NCBI RefSeq assembly: GCF_020524035.2
Contig: NZ_CP129013.1
Coordinates: forward strand, 2,865,001 to 2,929,000
Direction of reading: 5' to 3'
Source: Bacillus carboniphilus
GTDB taxonomy: Bacteria > Bacillota > Bacilli > Bacillales > JAIVKR01
Length of the DNA stretch: 64,000 nucleotides
Both the position numbers and the translations under genes were made by a program. Within the stretch, counting starts at the first letter, position 1. Each line of letters opens with the position of its first letter. The notes below the pieces were generated by a model, which did not search any database, was not told the DNA's origin, and saw only the letters and a list, made by a program, of their open reading frames with translations. Of this stretch, positions 51,304-60,215 are shown piece after piece.

Positions 51304-51735
51304 ATGTTGAAAAACAGTGAAAAGGTAAGTGTGATGATCGTAACTCTTATATCAGCCTTTCTTTTCTTTGTAGTTATCATTTTAGCCTCTGCATCTCCTT
51401 TATCTGAGATGGGACGAAACGCTAACCAGTTTAACTCGTTAGGGATGTGGATAGCTATTGCTATGATCTTCGCTTTTTATATTATCCCATTAAGTATTTA
51501 TATAATGGGAGTAGATGCGATGAAGTATGTGATGGCTATTTTTTGTGGGGTAGGGGTGCTTTGCAGTTTTTCAATCCTACTTACTGTTCTCATAGTTAGT
51601 TCCATAACTAAATTTGTTAATTCTTCATTATTAGGACTTGCGTTGGTTTGTGGACTATTCATTTTGAATAATATTTTCTGGTACTTTATCACTTTTCGAT
51701 CAGCGATTAAAGAAAAGAAAAATCTGGCTGTGTAA
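51304..51735 (+). CDS. Four-TM membrane protein, DUF5391-like
   Basis: 143 residues with four membrane segments (residues about 9-28, 46-66, 75-97, 103-128). Conserved-looking ASASPLSEMGRNANQFNSLG after TM1. The start at MLKNSEKV was chosen over an upstream ATG that lacks a ribosome binding site. Family assignment tentative. Confidence 0.65.
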   Translation: MLKNSEKVSVMIVTLISAFLFFVVIILASASPLSEMGRNANQFNSLGMWIAIAMIFAFYIIPLSIYIMGVDAMKYVMAIFCGVGVLCSFSILLTVLIVSSITKFVNSSLLGLALVCGLFILNNIFWYFITFRSAIKEKKNLAV

Positions 51736-51850
51736 ATGATTTTTTAATGAGAGTAGGAGAATGTAGAAGGGATAAAAAAGAGCTAGTGTATATAGTTTTT
51801 AAACCAATTATAGATGTGGAATTTAAAAGGTTTAATAGATCTTTTTGTAC

Positions 51851-51928
51851 AAAAAACAGGTACTCTTTAGGGGGGAGCACCTGCATCTTAGCGATATGGT
51901 TGAACTGACTGAACAAATAGTAACAACA
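51851..51928 (-). ncRNA. Predicted Fur-controlled small RNA (FsrA-like)
   Basis: On the minus strand an extended -10 promoter with a Fur box would start a transcript near 51927. It ends after about 75 nt at a strong terminator: CAGGTGCTC/GAGTACCTG stem (51883-51857) and six T. The loop is C-rich (CCCCCTAAA), as in regulatory RNAs of Bacillus such as FsrA and RoxS that pair with ribosome binding sites. No ribosome binding site or credible ORF lies in the transcript. Confidence 0.5.
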
Positions 51929-51933
51929 AAATG

Positions 51934-51963
51934 ATTATAACACATATTGATAATCATTATCAA
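51934..51963 (-). promoter_or_regulatory. Promoter with overlapping Fur box
   Basis: Minus strand: TTGATA (51963-51958), 18-nt spacer, TGTTATAAT extended -10 (51942-51934). The perfect 17-bp palindrome TTGATAATCATTATCAA at 51947-51963 is a 7-1-7 Fur box covering the -35 and spacer, so the promoter should be shut off when iron is abundant. Confidence 0.75.
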
Positions 51964-51982
51964 TGGATAATTGAGAATTAAT

Positions 51983-52010
51983 TTCAACTCAACCTTCATT
52001 TCTTTATAAT
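51983..52010 (+). promoter_or_regulatory. Divergent promoter of the DUF1089 gene
   Basis: TTCAAC at 51983-51988 and TATAAT at 52005-52010, 16-nt spacer. 20 nt from the Fur box, so joint control is possible. Confidence 0.45.
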
Positions 52011-52076
52011 TTTTATTATCAAAGAAACTAATTAATCATGATAAGAAATGATAGTTCGAGGGGGGGGAATACAACA

Positions 52077-52622
52077 TTGAACGTATTTTGGGAAAATAAA
52101 GAGGACATAGGAGCTGAACTATTAACGATAGATTACCAGAAAGCAACGATAGTAAGTGAGAGTCTTGTTCTTTTAGCGAAGACAGGAGCCTCATATAAAC
52201 GATCCTATTTATTAGTACTGGGCAAAGATTGGTGTACAAGAAAAGTTGAAGTTTATGATCAAGAAAACAATGAAAATATATGTCTTCATTCCAATCGAGT
52301 TGGAAACTGGTTTCAAGGTGACAGTCATTTAAAGCAGTTGGATGGAGCTATTGATGTAGATATCTCCATCACGCCATTTTCAAATTCCTTACCTATTAAT
52401 CGGTTGAAATGGGTGAAAGATCAAACAAGAACATTGGAAATGGTCTATATTAATGCTCTTTCTTTTGAAGTCGAAAAGATAGAACAGCAATATACTTATT
52501 TAGGGGAGTTTTCAGAAGGTAGGAAGTTTCAATACCGATGCAGAGATTATAATACTGTGATTACTGTAGACGATCACGGTTTAGTCCTTCAATATCCAGG
52601 TGTTTTTAATCGTAAGCTATAA
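52077..52622 (+). CDS. Putative glycolipid-binding protein (DUF1089 type)
   Basis: 181 residues. The mix of MNVFWENKEDIGAELLTID, SYLLVLGKDWCTRKVEV, WFQGDSHLKQLDGAIDVDIS and FSNSLPINRLKW is characteristic of the DUF1089 family, predicted to bind glycolipid. TTG start after a GGGGGGGG tract. Monocistronic with its own terminator. Divergent from the predicted Fur-controlled RNA. Confidence 0.83.
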   Translation: MNVFWENKEDIGAELLTIDYQKATIVSESLVLLAKTGASYKRSYLLVLGKDWCTRKVEVYDQENNENICLHSNRVGNWFQGDSHLKQLDGAIDVDISITPFSNSLPINRLKWVKDQTRTLEMVYINALSFEVEKIEQQYTYLGEFSEGRKFQYRCRDYNTVITVDDHGLVLQYPGVFNRKL

Positions 52623-52650
52623 GTTAAAAAAATAAAAGAAAAGAATAACA

Positions 52651-52709
52651 AAAAATAGACGCTACATTCCTTTTTGAACAATCTCTTTTAGGAAAAGCGT
52701 CTATTTTTT
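52651..52709 (+). terminator. Terminator of the DUF1089 gene
   Basis: AAAATAGACGC/GCGTCTATTTT stem with an inner CCTTTT/AGGAA pair and T tail. Confidence 0.85.
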
Positions 52710-52812
52710 GCTTAATCTCTACCTCGGTGCAAGAGTCTATCACATTTCATACAAGCTTATCATAAGTTGTTATGGAGGAACATCCACAAAAAATATAAAC
52801 GGAGTTGATTGC

Positions 52813-54090
52813 GTGTCATCATGTTGTACTAACTTCACAAAATTTACTTTGCCAGAAAACATTCAAGCTATGTTAGAAAAAGTTTACTTCATTGAATTAG
52901 AAACGCTTCTATTCAAAAATGCTCAATATCTTATGATTATTAATAACCGCAATAACAGAAAGTACTTTGTGCAAGTTTTAAATGAAGATATGGCCTATTT
53001 TGTTAATTTAAGAAGGTTAAATACAACGGAAAATACGGGAATATTTATTACCTCAAGTTCGTTTGCCATCGAGAGACCAGAGCGGGTAGCAAGGAAAATA
53101 TGTCAATTGTTAGTTCAAGATCAAAAGGAACTAATCACAGACACTTATCCACCAGGGCTTTCCGCAGAAATTACTTGTACATTGCCTGTTGAAGTAGGGA
53201 CAGGGAAATTTCCATGGCCAGATAACGTTTATGCTCCTTATGTAGGAACCACTTGTTGGCCTTATGTTGATTTAAGAGATATTTCAGATAACACAGGAGT
53301 TTTATATTTTATCTTAGGATTTGTCGTTGCTGATAGTGCTACTGATTGTACTCCTGGTTGGGCGACCTTTTTTGATATTTGTAATGTACCACAAATACTT
53401 GGTATTGAAGAAATAAGAAGTAGAGGAGGAGATGTGAGCCCTTCATTTGGTGGTCAGGCCAATACGCCCATTTGGACGTGTGCTTCTAATGCTGTGTCAT
53501 TAGCTGGATGTTATCGAGATATTGTGGATCTGTATGACTTTAGAAGACTTGATTTTGATATTGAAGGTGCTTGGGTTGCTGATACAGAGGGAAATGAAAG
53601 AAATGCGGAAGCTTTGAGGATCTTGCAACTTGAGCTTCTTGAAGAGGGTATTGAAATTGAAATATGGCTGACCCTTCCTGTTGCTACTTTTGGACTTACG
53701 GCTGATGGTTGTGCACTTGTTCAGACTTATATAGATGCTGAGGTTGATATAACGGGAGTAAATGCTATGACCATGGACTTTGTACCCGTAGAGGAGGATA
53801 TGGGTGGAGCATCGATTGAGGCACTTCTTGGCCTTTTTGAACAATTAAGTGACCTATACCCTGATAAAACGAGCGAAGAAATATGGCAAATGATTGGGGC
53901 AACACCTTTGTTCGGTGAGAATGATATTCCAGATGAAGACTTCAATTTAGAAGATGCGCAAGATATATTAGAATTTGCAGAGAGTGTGAATATGCGCTTG
54001 CTTTCGGGGTGGAGCATTAACATAGATGTAGGGGGATTTGATAATGAATACTCCGAGATATTTAATCAATTTACCAGTTCAGATGAGTAA
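52813..54090 (+). CDS. GH18-type glycoside hydrolase (chitinase-like) with an unknown N-terminal domain
   Basis: 425 residues. The C-terminal part (from about residue 140) is a GH18 barrel: YAPYVGTTCWPYVDL, then SFGGQANTP, catalytic DFRRLDFDIEG (DxxDxDxE pattern) and ITGVNAMTMDF. The first 130 residues (SSCCTNFTKFTLPENIQAML ... FVQVLNEDMAYFVNLRRL) match no domain I know. No signal peptide is seen, so it may be cytosolic, spore-associated or released by lysis. GTG start after GGAGTTG. Chitin or peptidoglycan-type glycan is the likely substrate class. Confidence 0.8.
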   Translation: MSSCCTNFTKFTLPENIQAMLEKVYFIELETLLFKNAQYLMIINNRNNRKYFVQVLNEDMAYFVNLRRLNTTENTGIFITSSSFAIERPERVARKICQLLVQDQKELITDTYPPGLSAEITCTLPVEVGTGKFPWPDNVYAPYVGTTCWPYVDLRDISDNTGVLYFILGFVVADSATDCTPGWATFFDICNVPQILGIEEIRSRGGDVSPSFGGQANTPIWTCASNAVSLAGCYRDIVDLYDFRRLDFDIEGAWVADTEGNERNAEALRILQLELLEEGIEIEIWLTLPVATFGLTADGCALVQTYIDAEVDITGVNAMTMDFVPVEEDMGGASIEALLGLFEQLSDLYPDKTSEEIWQMIGATPLFGENDIPDEDFNLEDAQDILEFAESVNMRLLSGWSINIDVGGFDNEYSEIFNQFTSSDE

Positions 54091-54114
54091 AGGTTATATC
54101 ATATCGAATAAAAC

Positions 54115-54148
54115 AAAAGGGACTCTATAGAAGAAAGGTCCCTTTTTA
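54115..54148 (+). terminator. Terminator of the GH18 gene
   Basis: AAAAGGGAC/GTCCCTTTTT stem with 14-nt loop; the T run is part of the right arm. Confidence 0.8.
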
Positions 54149-54197
54149 ATATATACAGTATCATAGGACAAGCAACTTTTACTGGACTGCTTTAAAA

Positions 54198-55160
54198 TCA
54201 ATTTCTGATAATAATATAGATCATATAGATTAGATAAGTTAAAACGAGAATTAGTCCTTCTGCCTTTCCAATTTTGTATTTCGTTCTTGAAAAAAGAAGT
54301 AATAGTAAGGTTAAAGCTAACATGATAAAAATATCTGTAAAGATCTTGTTTTCCACGGGTAAAGGGGTAATGGCAGCTGTCGTTCCAAGTACAAATAAAA
54401 TATTAAAAATATTACTACCGACAATATTACCTAAAACAATCTCGCTTTGTTTTTTTATGGCAGCTGAAATGGACGTTACTAACTCTGGAAGAGAAGAGCC
54501 GATGGCAATTACAGTTAATCCTATGAGTGTTTCGCTTAAACCGAAAGAAAACGCTATCGAAGTTGCACTTCGAACGACTAATTCTCCGCCGATGATAATA
54601 GCAATAAGGCCCATAATCGTAATGCCAATATATTTCCCCCATGTTCGAGCAGGCGTCTTTTCCTGTTTGTTTTTTTCTTTTCTTTGTTTTCGACTACTCT
54701 TGGCAACTTCAAAAATATAGGAAAAAAAGATCAGAAGAAAAAGTAACAAGATTAGACCGTCACTATTGGATAACATATTTATATTGGAATTGCGAAAAAA
54801 AAGGTCACTGACTAAAACTAAAAATGCAACGCTACCGAGTAATGTAAATGGAATTTCTTTTTTGATCGTTTCATCTTCTACCTTCAGAGGAAACACCAAC
54901 GCTGTTAGCCCAATAATAAGTGTCGTATTCAAAATATTACTTCCCACGATATTTCCTAATGATACACCAGCACTTCCTTCAATAGCTGCTAATATACTAA
55001 TGGTTGCTTCTGGTGAACTTGTGCCTAAGGAAACGATGGTTAACCCAATAATTAATGGTGAAATATGAAGGGCACGAGCGATGTGAGATGAACCATCAAC
55101 GAAAAAGTCAGCTCCTTTTATAAGTAGAACAAACCCTATTAGTAATAATAGATATGTCAA
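54198..55160 (-). CDS. Na+/Ca2+ antiporter (CaCA family, YrbG-like)
   Basis: 320 residues, about ten membrane segments in two inverted halves. The two alpha repeats are clear: LGTSSPEATISILAAIEG..LGNIVGSNILN and IGSSLPELVTSISAAIKK..LGNIVGSNIFN. The central loop is basic (KSSRKQRKEKNKQEK). Exchanges Ca2+ for Na+ or H+. TTG start chosen 7 nt after GAAAGGAAG; ATG 12 codons upstream has no ribosome binding site. Confidence 0.92.
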   Translation of the reverse strand: MTYLLLLIGFVLLIKGADFFVDGSSHIARALHISPLIIGLTIVSLGTSSPEATISILAAIEGSAGVSLGNIVGSNILNTTLIIGLTALVFPLKVEDETIKKEIPFTLLGSVAFLVLVSDLFFRNSNINMLSNSDGLILLLFLLIFFSYIFEVAKSSRKQRKEKNKQEKTPARTWGKYIGITIMGLIAIIIGGELVVRSATSIAFSFGLSETLIGLTVIAIGSSLPELVTSISAAIKKQSEIVLGNIVGSNIFNILFVLGTTAAITPLPVENKIFTDIFIMLALTLLLLLFSRTKYKIGKAEGLILVLTYLIYMIYIIIRN

Positions 55161-55449
55161 TAATAACTTCCTTTCTCTATTCAACTTATCTTGCATTCAG
55201 TTTATCACAAATCAATTCAAAAAAGGTTTAAGAAAGTTGCTTGAGGTTTTACCGAGTAATAACGAAGAATCTAGTACTATCATCTTCTTAGAAGTTTCAC
55301 TTTATGTGTTTTCTTAGAGAATAACCCTTCATATTGGATGATTTTGACTATCCATTTTTTTGCATGAGTTTTAACCGTAATAAATGAGAATTGAAGGTTT
55401 ATGGAACGAACATATGTTTTTATTGTTATAGAATAATCACAATAAATTT

Positions 55450-55482
55450 AACGTTTCTACTCACAAGTAGAGGCGTTTTTTC
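55450..55482 (+). terminator. Orphan terminator
   Basis: ACGTTTCTACT/AGTAGAGGCGT stem (11 bp, two G-U), loop CACA, six T. No plus-strand gene lies within 1 kb upstream. It may end a short unrecognised RNA or attenuate the gene at 55559. The rest of 55161-55540 is featureless. Confidence 0.7.
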
Positions 55483-55558
55483 TTTGAATAGGTTTGAGTT
55501 TTACTAAACAATATATTAAAATGTTTAGTATATAAATAAACAAATGGAGGTTTTGTTA

Positions 55559-56320
55559 TTGTTTAAAGAGACTTTTTGGAATTCTACAGTTTCCGAGCTT
55601 GCACAAGGGTATGTTATGGATGAGGAGAGAGACGTATATCACTGTCTTATATGTCAAGCAAGCTTTGAAAATGGAGTTATATATCAAATGTCAGAGAAAT
55701 TATATGAAGCAAAAAAAGCCATTTTAGTTCATATAAAGGAATCCCACGGCTCCATGTTTGACTACTTAATAAGTATGGATAAGAAGTATACGGGAATCTC
55801 CGAGCATCAAAAAGATATCCTTCAGTATTTAAAACAAGGGCTATCGGACAAAGAAATGGTTAAGGAGTTAGGAGGAGGGAGTACTTCGACCATTCGAAAC
55901 CACCGTTTCAAACTACGTGAGAAAGAAAAGCAAGCGAAAGTTTTTTTAGCCATGATGATGTCATTAGCTGAGGGCAAGGAAAAAAATTCAGAGGAGTTTG
56001 TTTCCATTCATAAGGGGGCGACAATGGTGGATGATCGTTATGCAATTACAGAAGAAGAAAGAGAAAAAATACTCAAAACTTATTATAAAAAGGGACTCGA
56101 GGGACCTATATCGTCCTTTCCAAGTAAAGAAAAACGAAAAATTATCATTCTTCAGCACATCGTCAAGCAATTTGAAGTGCAGAAAGAGTATACAGAGTCA
56201 CAAATCAATGAAGTACTCAAAAGTATTTATAGTGATTTCGTGACAATTAGAAGGTATCTTATTGAATATGGATTTATGGAAAGAAGTCAAGATTGTTCCA
56301 GGTATTGGGTGAAAAAATAA
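55559..56320 (+). CDS. DUF2087-domain transcriptional regulator
   Basis: 253 residues. N-terminal zinc-finger-like segment (YHCLICQASF ... HIKESHG, a CxxC...HxxxxxH set at about 30-65), a LuxR/sigma-4-like HTH (SEHQKDILQYLKQGLSDKEMVKELG at about 80-105), and a C-terminal DUF2087 domain (FPSKEKRKIIILQHIVKQF ... DFVTIRRYLIEYGFMER). Start at TTG 8 nt after GGAGG; the ATG five codons upstream overlaps the ribosome binding site. Target unknown. Confidence 0.85.
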   Translation: MFKETFWNSTVSELAQGYVMDEERDVYHCLICQASFENGVIYQMSEKLYEAKKAILVHIKESHGSMFDYLISMDKKYTGISEHQKDILQYLKQGLSDKEMVKELGGGSTSTIRNHRFKLREKEKQAKVFLAMMMSLAEGKEKNSEEFVSIHKGATMVDDRYAITEEEREKILKTYYKKGLEGPISSFPSKEKRKIIILQHIVKQFEVQKEYTESQINEVLKSIYSDFVTIRRYLIEYGFMERSQDCSRYWVKK

Positions 56321-56424
56321 ATATCTAAGGAATGGTCATGATTTTTAAGGTAGAAACTGCAAATTTTTACTTAACAAAGTTTGAGGTTTCATCTTCTCAT
56401 GTTAATTGAGGTTGTTTTCTGATC

Positions 56425-56556
56425 AAACGTTTGTTTAAACTCGTCTATAAGGTGATCGAGTTCTTTGACAATCGACTCTTTTATTTGTTTGTGATTCCCA
56501 GTTTAATTGTCGCTTTAGAATGTATCATTGAAGTTTCAAATAAACGTTTGTTTAAA
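56425..56556. promoter_or_regulatory. Two identical AAACGTTTGTTTAAA boxes
   Basis: The 15-mer occurs at 56425-56439 and 56542-56556, with no gene start nearby. The motif looks like a TetR-type operator. The rest of 56321-56670 is featureless. Confidence 0.35.
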
Positions 56557-56670
56557 AAGAGTTTAGATTAAAAAGGGTAAATAAAACGTAAGTTGTGTAT
56601 AAGAATAGCTGCTTTATAAGATCAGAAAGCATAGACTTTGTCCTTAATAAGACAGTGCTTTCACCGTTGT

Positions 56671-56829
56671 CTAGCTCCAGCGCCCAGCGGCGGGTAGAGA
56701 TTTCGAAGCACACGACGTGCTAGCATCATCGTTAGCTCGAGCGACGCGGCTGTACTTAGATGATGGACTTACAAAGGGTTCCAGCTTTTCTATTCAGCGC
56801 CCTTTTCCCCTACTTTTTGAACACGCACT
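56671..56829 (+). repeat. Chimeric repeat: GCTCCAGCGCC block fused to a MITE right end (copy E)
   Basis: Starts GTCTAGCTCCAGCGCCCAGCG as at 60217, continues through ATTTCGAAGCACACGACG and CATCATC...CTTAGATGATGG, and ends like MITE copy A: CTACTTTTTGAACACGCAC. It lacks the GAGGTTGTTC left end. 56830-57156 shows nothing else. Confidence 0.7.
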
Positions 56830-57156
56830 AATAGGATAAGCAAACACGTAAGGTGTGTAATAATAATAGCTTCCTTAGCTGTATAAAGAATAAATACATA
56901 TTAATAGAATAGTTGGATAGCTACTTCATTTAATTTACATTTTATTTTTATGACAAAAGTGTTACAAGTGAATTTGTGAGCATATAGGACTATTTTAGAG
57001 TAACTAGGAGAATGTAGATTCATGTAAAGTGGTGTACCTTCAAACAGATATAAATAGTGAAATATGCTTGATTTTGATTTTTGTATAAAAAGATCATTTG
57101 TTATAAAATTCACTTATTGTCTAAATGCAAGAGAGATGTGAGGTGACTACAAGACA

Positions 57157-58359
57157 TTGACAGAGGACGTAGTGTTAAAAGTAAAAGATTTAACGAAAAT
57201 CTTTGGTAAACAGCATAAAAAAGCCCTTGAAATGCTGAATCAAGGAAAATCAAAAGGTGAGATTCTTGAACAAACAGGTTCCACCGTTGGCGTCAATAAG
57301 GCGAGTTTCGATGTAGTAAAAGGTGAAATTTTTGTTATTATGGGCTTGTCTGGTAGTGGTAAGTCAACACTTATACGTATGTTAAACCGGTTAATTGAGC
57401 CTACAAGTGGAGAAATACATATTGATAACGAAAACTTAATCGGAATGGACAAAGCTAAATTGTTAGAAGTACGCCGAAAAAAAATGAGTATGGTCTTTCA
57501 AAAGTTTGCTCTTTTTCCTCATCGTACAGTATTGGAAAATACTGAATATGGCTTGGAGATTCAGGGTGTGGATAAAAGCACCAGGGAACAAAAAGCGATG
57601 TCTTCTCTTTCTTTAGTTGGCCTAAAAGGCTATGAACATCAATACCCTTCTCAATTAAGTGGAGGAATGCAACAACGTGTAGGTTTAGCTAGAGCTTTAG
57701 CTAATGATCCAGACATTCTACTAATGGATGAAGCCTTCAGTGCATTAGATCCTCTAATTAGAAAAGAAATGCAGGATGAACTATTAAGCTTGCAAACTTC
57801 AATGAATAAAACCATTATCTTTATTACCCATGATTTAGATGAGGCTTTACGTATCGGTGATCGAATTGCCTTAATGAAAGATGGACAAATTGTACAAATT
57901 GGAACACCTGAAGAGATTCTTATGAATCCTGCTAACAGGTATGTAGAAAAATTTGTTGAAGACGTTGACCTATCGAAAGTGTTAACGGCGGAACATGTGA
58001 TGATGTCCCCTGAAACTGTTCAAATCGATAAAGGTCCACGTGTGGCCCTTCAATTAATGAAAGATAAAAACATATCGTCCATTTTTGTGGTCGATAAGAA
58101 AAGTAGTTTGTTAGGACTCGTCACAGCAGATGATGCAGTAGACGCAATTGAATCTAAGAAAACATTAGAAGAAGTGATCATCAAAGAAATTCCAACCGTT
58201 TTAAAAGAAACAATGCTAACAGATGTTTTTACCATTATTTCTGGCACAAGTTATCCTGTGGCTGTAACCGATGAAAATCATAAAACTAAAGGTGTACTAG
58301 TTAAAGGTGCTGTGCTTGGAGGACTTGCAGGAAATGATGAACACATCAACATATCATAG
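57157..58359 (+). CDS. opuAA: Glycine betaine/proline ABC transporter ATPase
   Basis: 400 residues. Extended N-terminus typical of the OpuAA/ProV type ([20 protein letters not shown]). Walker [10 protein letters not shown] at about 66, signature [15 protein letters not shown], Walker [15 protein letters not shown]-loop ITHDLDEA, and two C-terminal CBS domains (from about 280) that sense ionic strength or c-di-AMP. First gene of a three-gene operon for osmoprotectant uptake. TTG start after GAGGTGAC. Confidence 0.93.
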   Translation: MTEDVVLKVKDLTKIFGKQHKKALEMLNQGKSKGEILEQTGSTVGVNKASFDVVKGEIFVIMGLSGSGKSTLIRMLNRLIEPTSGEIHIDNENLIGMDKAKLLEVRRKKMSMVFQKFALFPHRTVLENTEYGLEIQGVDKSTREQKAMSSLSLVGLKGYEHQYPSQLSGGMQQRVGLARALANDPDILLMDEAFSALDPLIRKEMQDELLSLQTSMNKTIIFITHDLDEALRIGDRIALMKDGQIVQIGTPEEILMNPANRYVEKFVEDVDLSKVLTAEHVMMSPETVQIDKGPRVALQLMKDKNISSIFVVDKKSSLLGLVTADDAVDAIESKKTLEEVIIKEIPTVLKETMLTDVFTIISGTSYPVAVTDENHKTKGVLVKGAVLGGLAGNDEHINIS

Positions 58360-58383
58360 CGTTGAAACATCAGGAGGTGAAGC

Positions 58384-59226
58384 ATGGGTATTCCAAAGAT
58401 TCCATTAGATAAATGGGTAGATAATTTAATAGAGTGGCTAACCGATACCTTTGAAGGGTTTTTTGAAATTATTGCAGATGGAATTGAAGCACTTTGTGAT
58501 TTAATGGTAGATGGGTTAATGTTTATCCCGGTCATACTATTAATCTTATTAATCACTGGTCTTGCTTGGTATGTAGGACGGTGGAAATTAGGCGTTTTTA
58601 CGTTTTTGGGATTATTTTTAATTGATAATTTAGGGTACTGGGAACAGATGATTGAAACATTGACACTTGTTATTGTTTCGGTTGTCATTACGATAGTCAT
58701 TGGTATTCCTATTGGAATATGGGCGTCACAAAGCGAAATTGTACGTCGTATCACAACGCCTATTTTAGACTTTATGCAAACAATGCCCGCTTTCGTATAT
58801 TTATTGCCAGCAATCTTTTTCTTCAATATTGGAATTGTACCTGGAATTGTGGCGTCGGTTATTTTTGCCATGCCGCCTGCCATTCGATTAACGATATTAG
58901 GTATTCATCAAGTTCCAGGCGATTTAATTGAAGCAACGCATGCGTTTGGTTCAACAACAAAACAGCGTCTCTTAAAGGTACAATTGCCTCTTGCCATGCC
59001 AACGATTATGGCGGGTATTAACCAAAGTATCATGCTAGCTTTATCAATGGTGGTTATTGCGTCGATGGTCGGTGCGCCAGGTTTAGGTGCAGAAGTGTAT
59101 CGTGCGGTAACACAACTTCAAATAGGAACTGGATTTGAAGCAGGAATTGCCATTGTTGTTTTAGCGATCGTTTTAGATCGTCTAACTCAAAATGTTGGGA
59201 AACAAAAAAAAGGAGGAACAGCGTAA
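58384..59226 (+). CDS. opuAB: Glycine betaine/proline ABC transporter permease
   Basis: 280 residues, about six membrane segments. EAA loop IEATHAFGSTTKQRLLKVQLPLAMPTIMAGI binds the ATPase. A predicted amphipathic N-terminus (VDNLIEWLTDTFEGFFEII) precedes the TM domain. ATG after AGGAGGTG, 24 nt after opuAA. Stop overlaps the binding-protein start. Confidence 0.94.
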   Translation: MGIPKIPLDKWVDNLIEWLTDTFEGFFEIIADGIEALCDLMVDGLMFIPVILLILLITGLAWYVGRWKLGVFTFLGLFLIDNLGYWEQMIETLTLVIVSVVITIVIGIPIGIWASQSEIVRRITTPILDFMQTMPAFVYLLPAIFFFNIGIVPGIVASVIFAMPPAIRLTILGIHQVPGDLIEATHAFGSTTKQRLLKVQLPLAMPTIMAGINQSIMLALSMVVIASMVGAPGLGAEVYRAVTQLQIGTGFEAGIAIVVLAIVLDRLTQNVGKQKKGGTA

Positions 59227-60119
59227 TGTTAAAAAAAATACTATTACCTATTTCTATGTTGACATTAACAATCGGTTTAACGGCGTGTTCAGAGGATAAA
59301 AAGGAAACGAGTGAAAGTTCAGAGAGTGTTAGTGTAGGAGAAAGCGTAGATTATGAAATCATCGGAATCGATCCTGGTGCAGGTTTAATGAAATCTACTA
59401 ATACAGCACTTGAAACTTATGAATTAGATGATTGGGAGTTAGTTGAAGGTTCTGGGGCAGCAATGACAGCTGCTTTAAAGAAAGCGTATGAAGATGAAGA
59501 GCCAATTATCGTAACTGGTTGGACACCTCACTGGAAGTTTTCTGAGTTTGATTTAAAATATTTAGAGGATCCAAAAGGTGTATATGGTGATGCAGAAGAA
59601 ATTCGTACCATTGCAAGAAAAGGTTTAGCAGACGAAAAGCCAAATGCGTATAAAATATTAGATCAATTTCAATGGACAGCAGAAGATATGGGAAATGTGA
59701 TGGTCATGATCGAAAACGGTGAAGCTCCTGAAGATGCAGCTGCAACTTGGGTAGAAGAAAATGCCGATAAAGTTTCAACATGGACTGAAGGTACTGAAGT
59801 AGTAGATGGCGAAGAGATTTCAATTGCTTACGTTGCATGGGCAAGTGAAATTGCAAGTACAAACGTAATTACTAAAGTACTACAAGATCAAGGTTTTGAA
59901 GTGAAGATGGTTCAAGTAGAGGCAGGACCAATGTGGACAGGAGTGGCTGATGGAAGCGTAGACGCTCACATCGCTGGTTGGTTACCATCTACACACCAAG
60001 ATCACTATGAAAAGTATGAAGGTGATTTTGAAGATTTAGGTCCCAACCTAGAAGGAACGAAGATCGGTTTAGTTGTTCCTGCTTATATGGATATTGACTC
60101 AATTGAAGATTTAAAATAA
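59226..60119 (+). CDS. opuAC: Glycine betaine-binding lipoprotein
   Basis: 297 residues. Lipoprotein signal with lipobox LTAC at about residues 18-21, Ser/Glu-rich linker, then an OpuAC domain. Aromatic residues expected for the betaine cage are present (GWTPHWKF, YVAWASE, GWLPSTHQDHY). Membrane-anchored on the outer face. Translationally coupled to opuAB (TAATG). Confidence 0.94.
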   Translation: MLKKILLPISMLTLTIGLTACSEDKKETSESSESVSVGESVDYEIIGIDPGAGLMKSTNTALETYELDDWELVEGSGAAMTAALKKAYEDEEPIIVTGWTPHWKFSEFDLKYLEDPKGVYGDAEEIRTIARKGLADEKPNAYKILDQFQWTAEDMGNVMVMIENGEAPEDAAATWVEENADKVSTWTEGTEVVDGEEISIAYVAWASEIASTNVITKVLQDQGFEVKMVQVEAGPMWTGVADGSVDAHIAGWLPSTHQDHYEKYEGDFEDLGPNLEGTKIGLVVPAYMDIDSIEDLK

Positions 60120-60128
60120 GCATGTTTT

Positions 60129-60163
60129 AGAACTAGCTCCTTTTAGGGCTAGTTCTTTATTTT
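60129..60163 (+). terminator. Terminator of the opuA-type operon
   Basis: AGAACTAGC/GCTAGTTCT stem, 10-nt loop, TTATTTTT. Confidence 0.9.
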
Positions 60164-60215
60164 TAGAGTAAGAAAGTATATAAATAGGTCCTTATTTGGA
60201 TGGTGCTTTTATTTT

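Noticed and set aside
51707-51916. Minus-strand 69-codon frame overlapping the predicted small RNA
   Set aside because: No ribosome binding site; it would be translated through a strong terminator stem; composition not protein-like.
54274-55068. Plus-strand open frames opposite the Na+/Ca2+ antiporter
   Set aside because: Shadows of the minus-strand gene, which carries both alpha-repeat motifs.
58278-58883. 201-codon minus-strand frame
   Set aside because: Antisense to the opuA-type permease; no ribosome binding site or family similarity.
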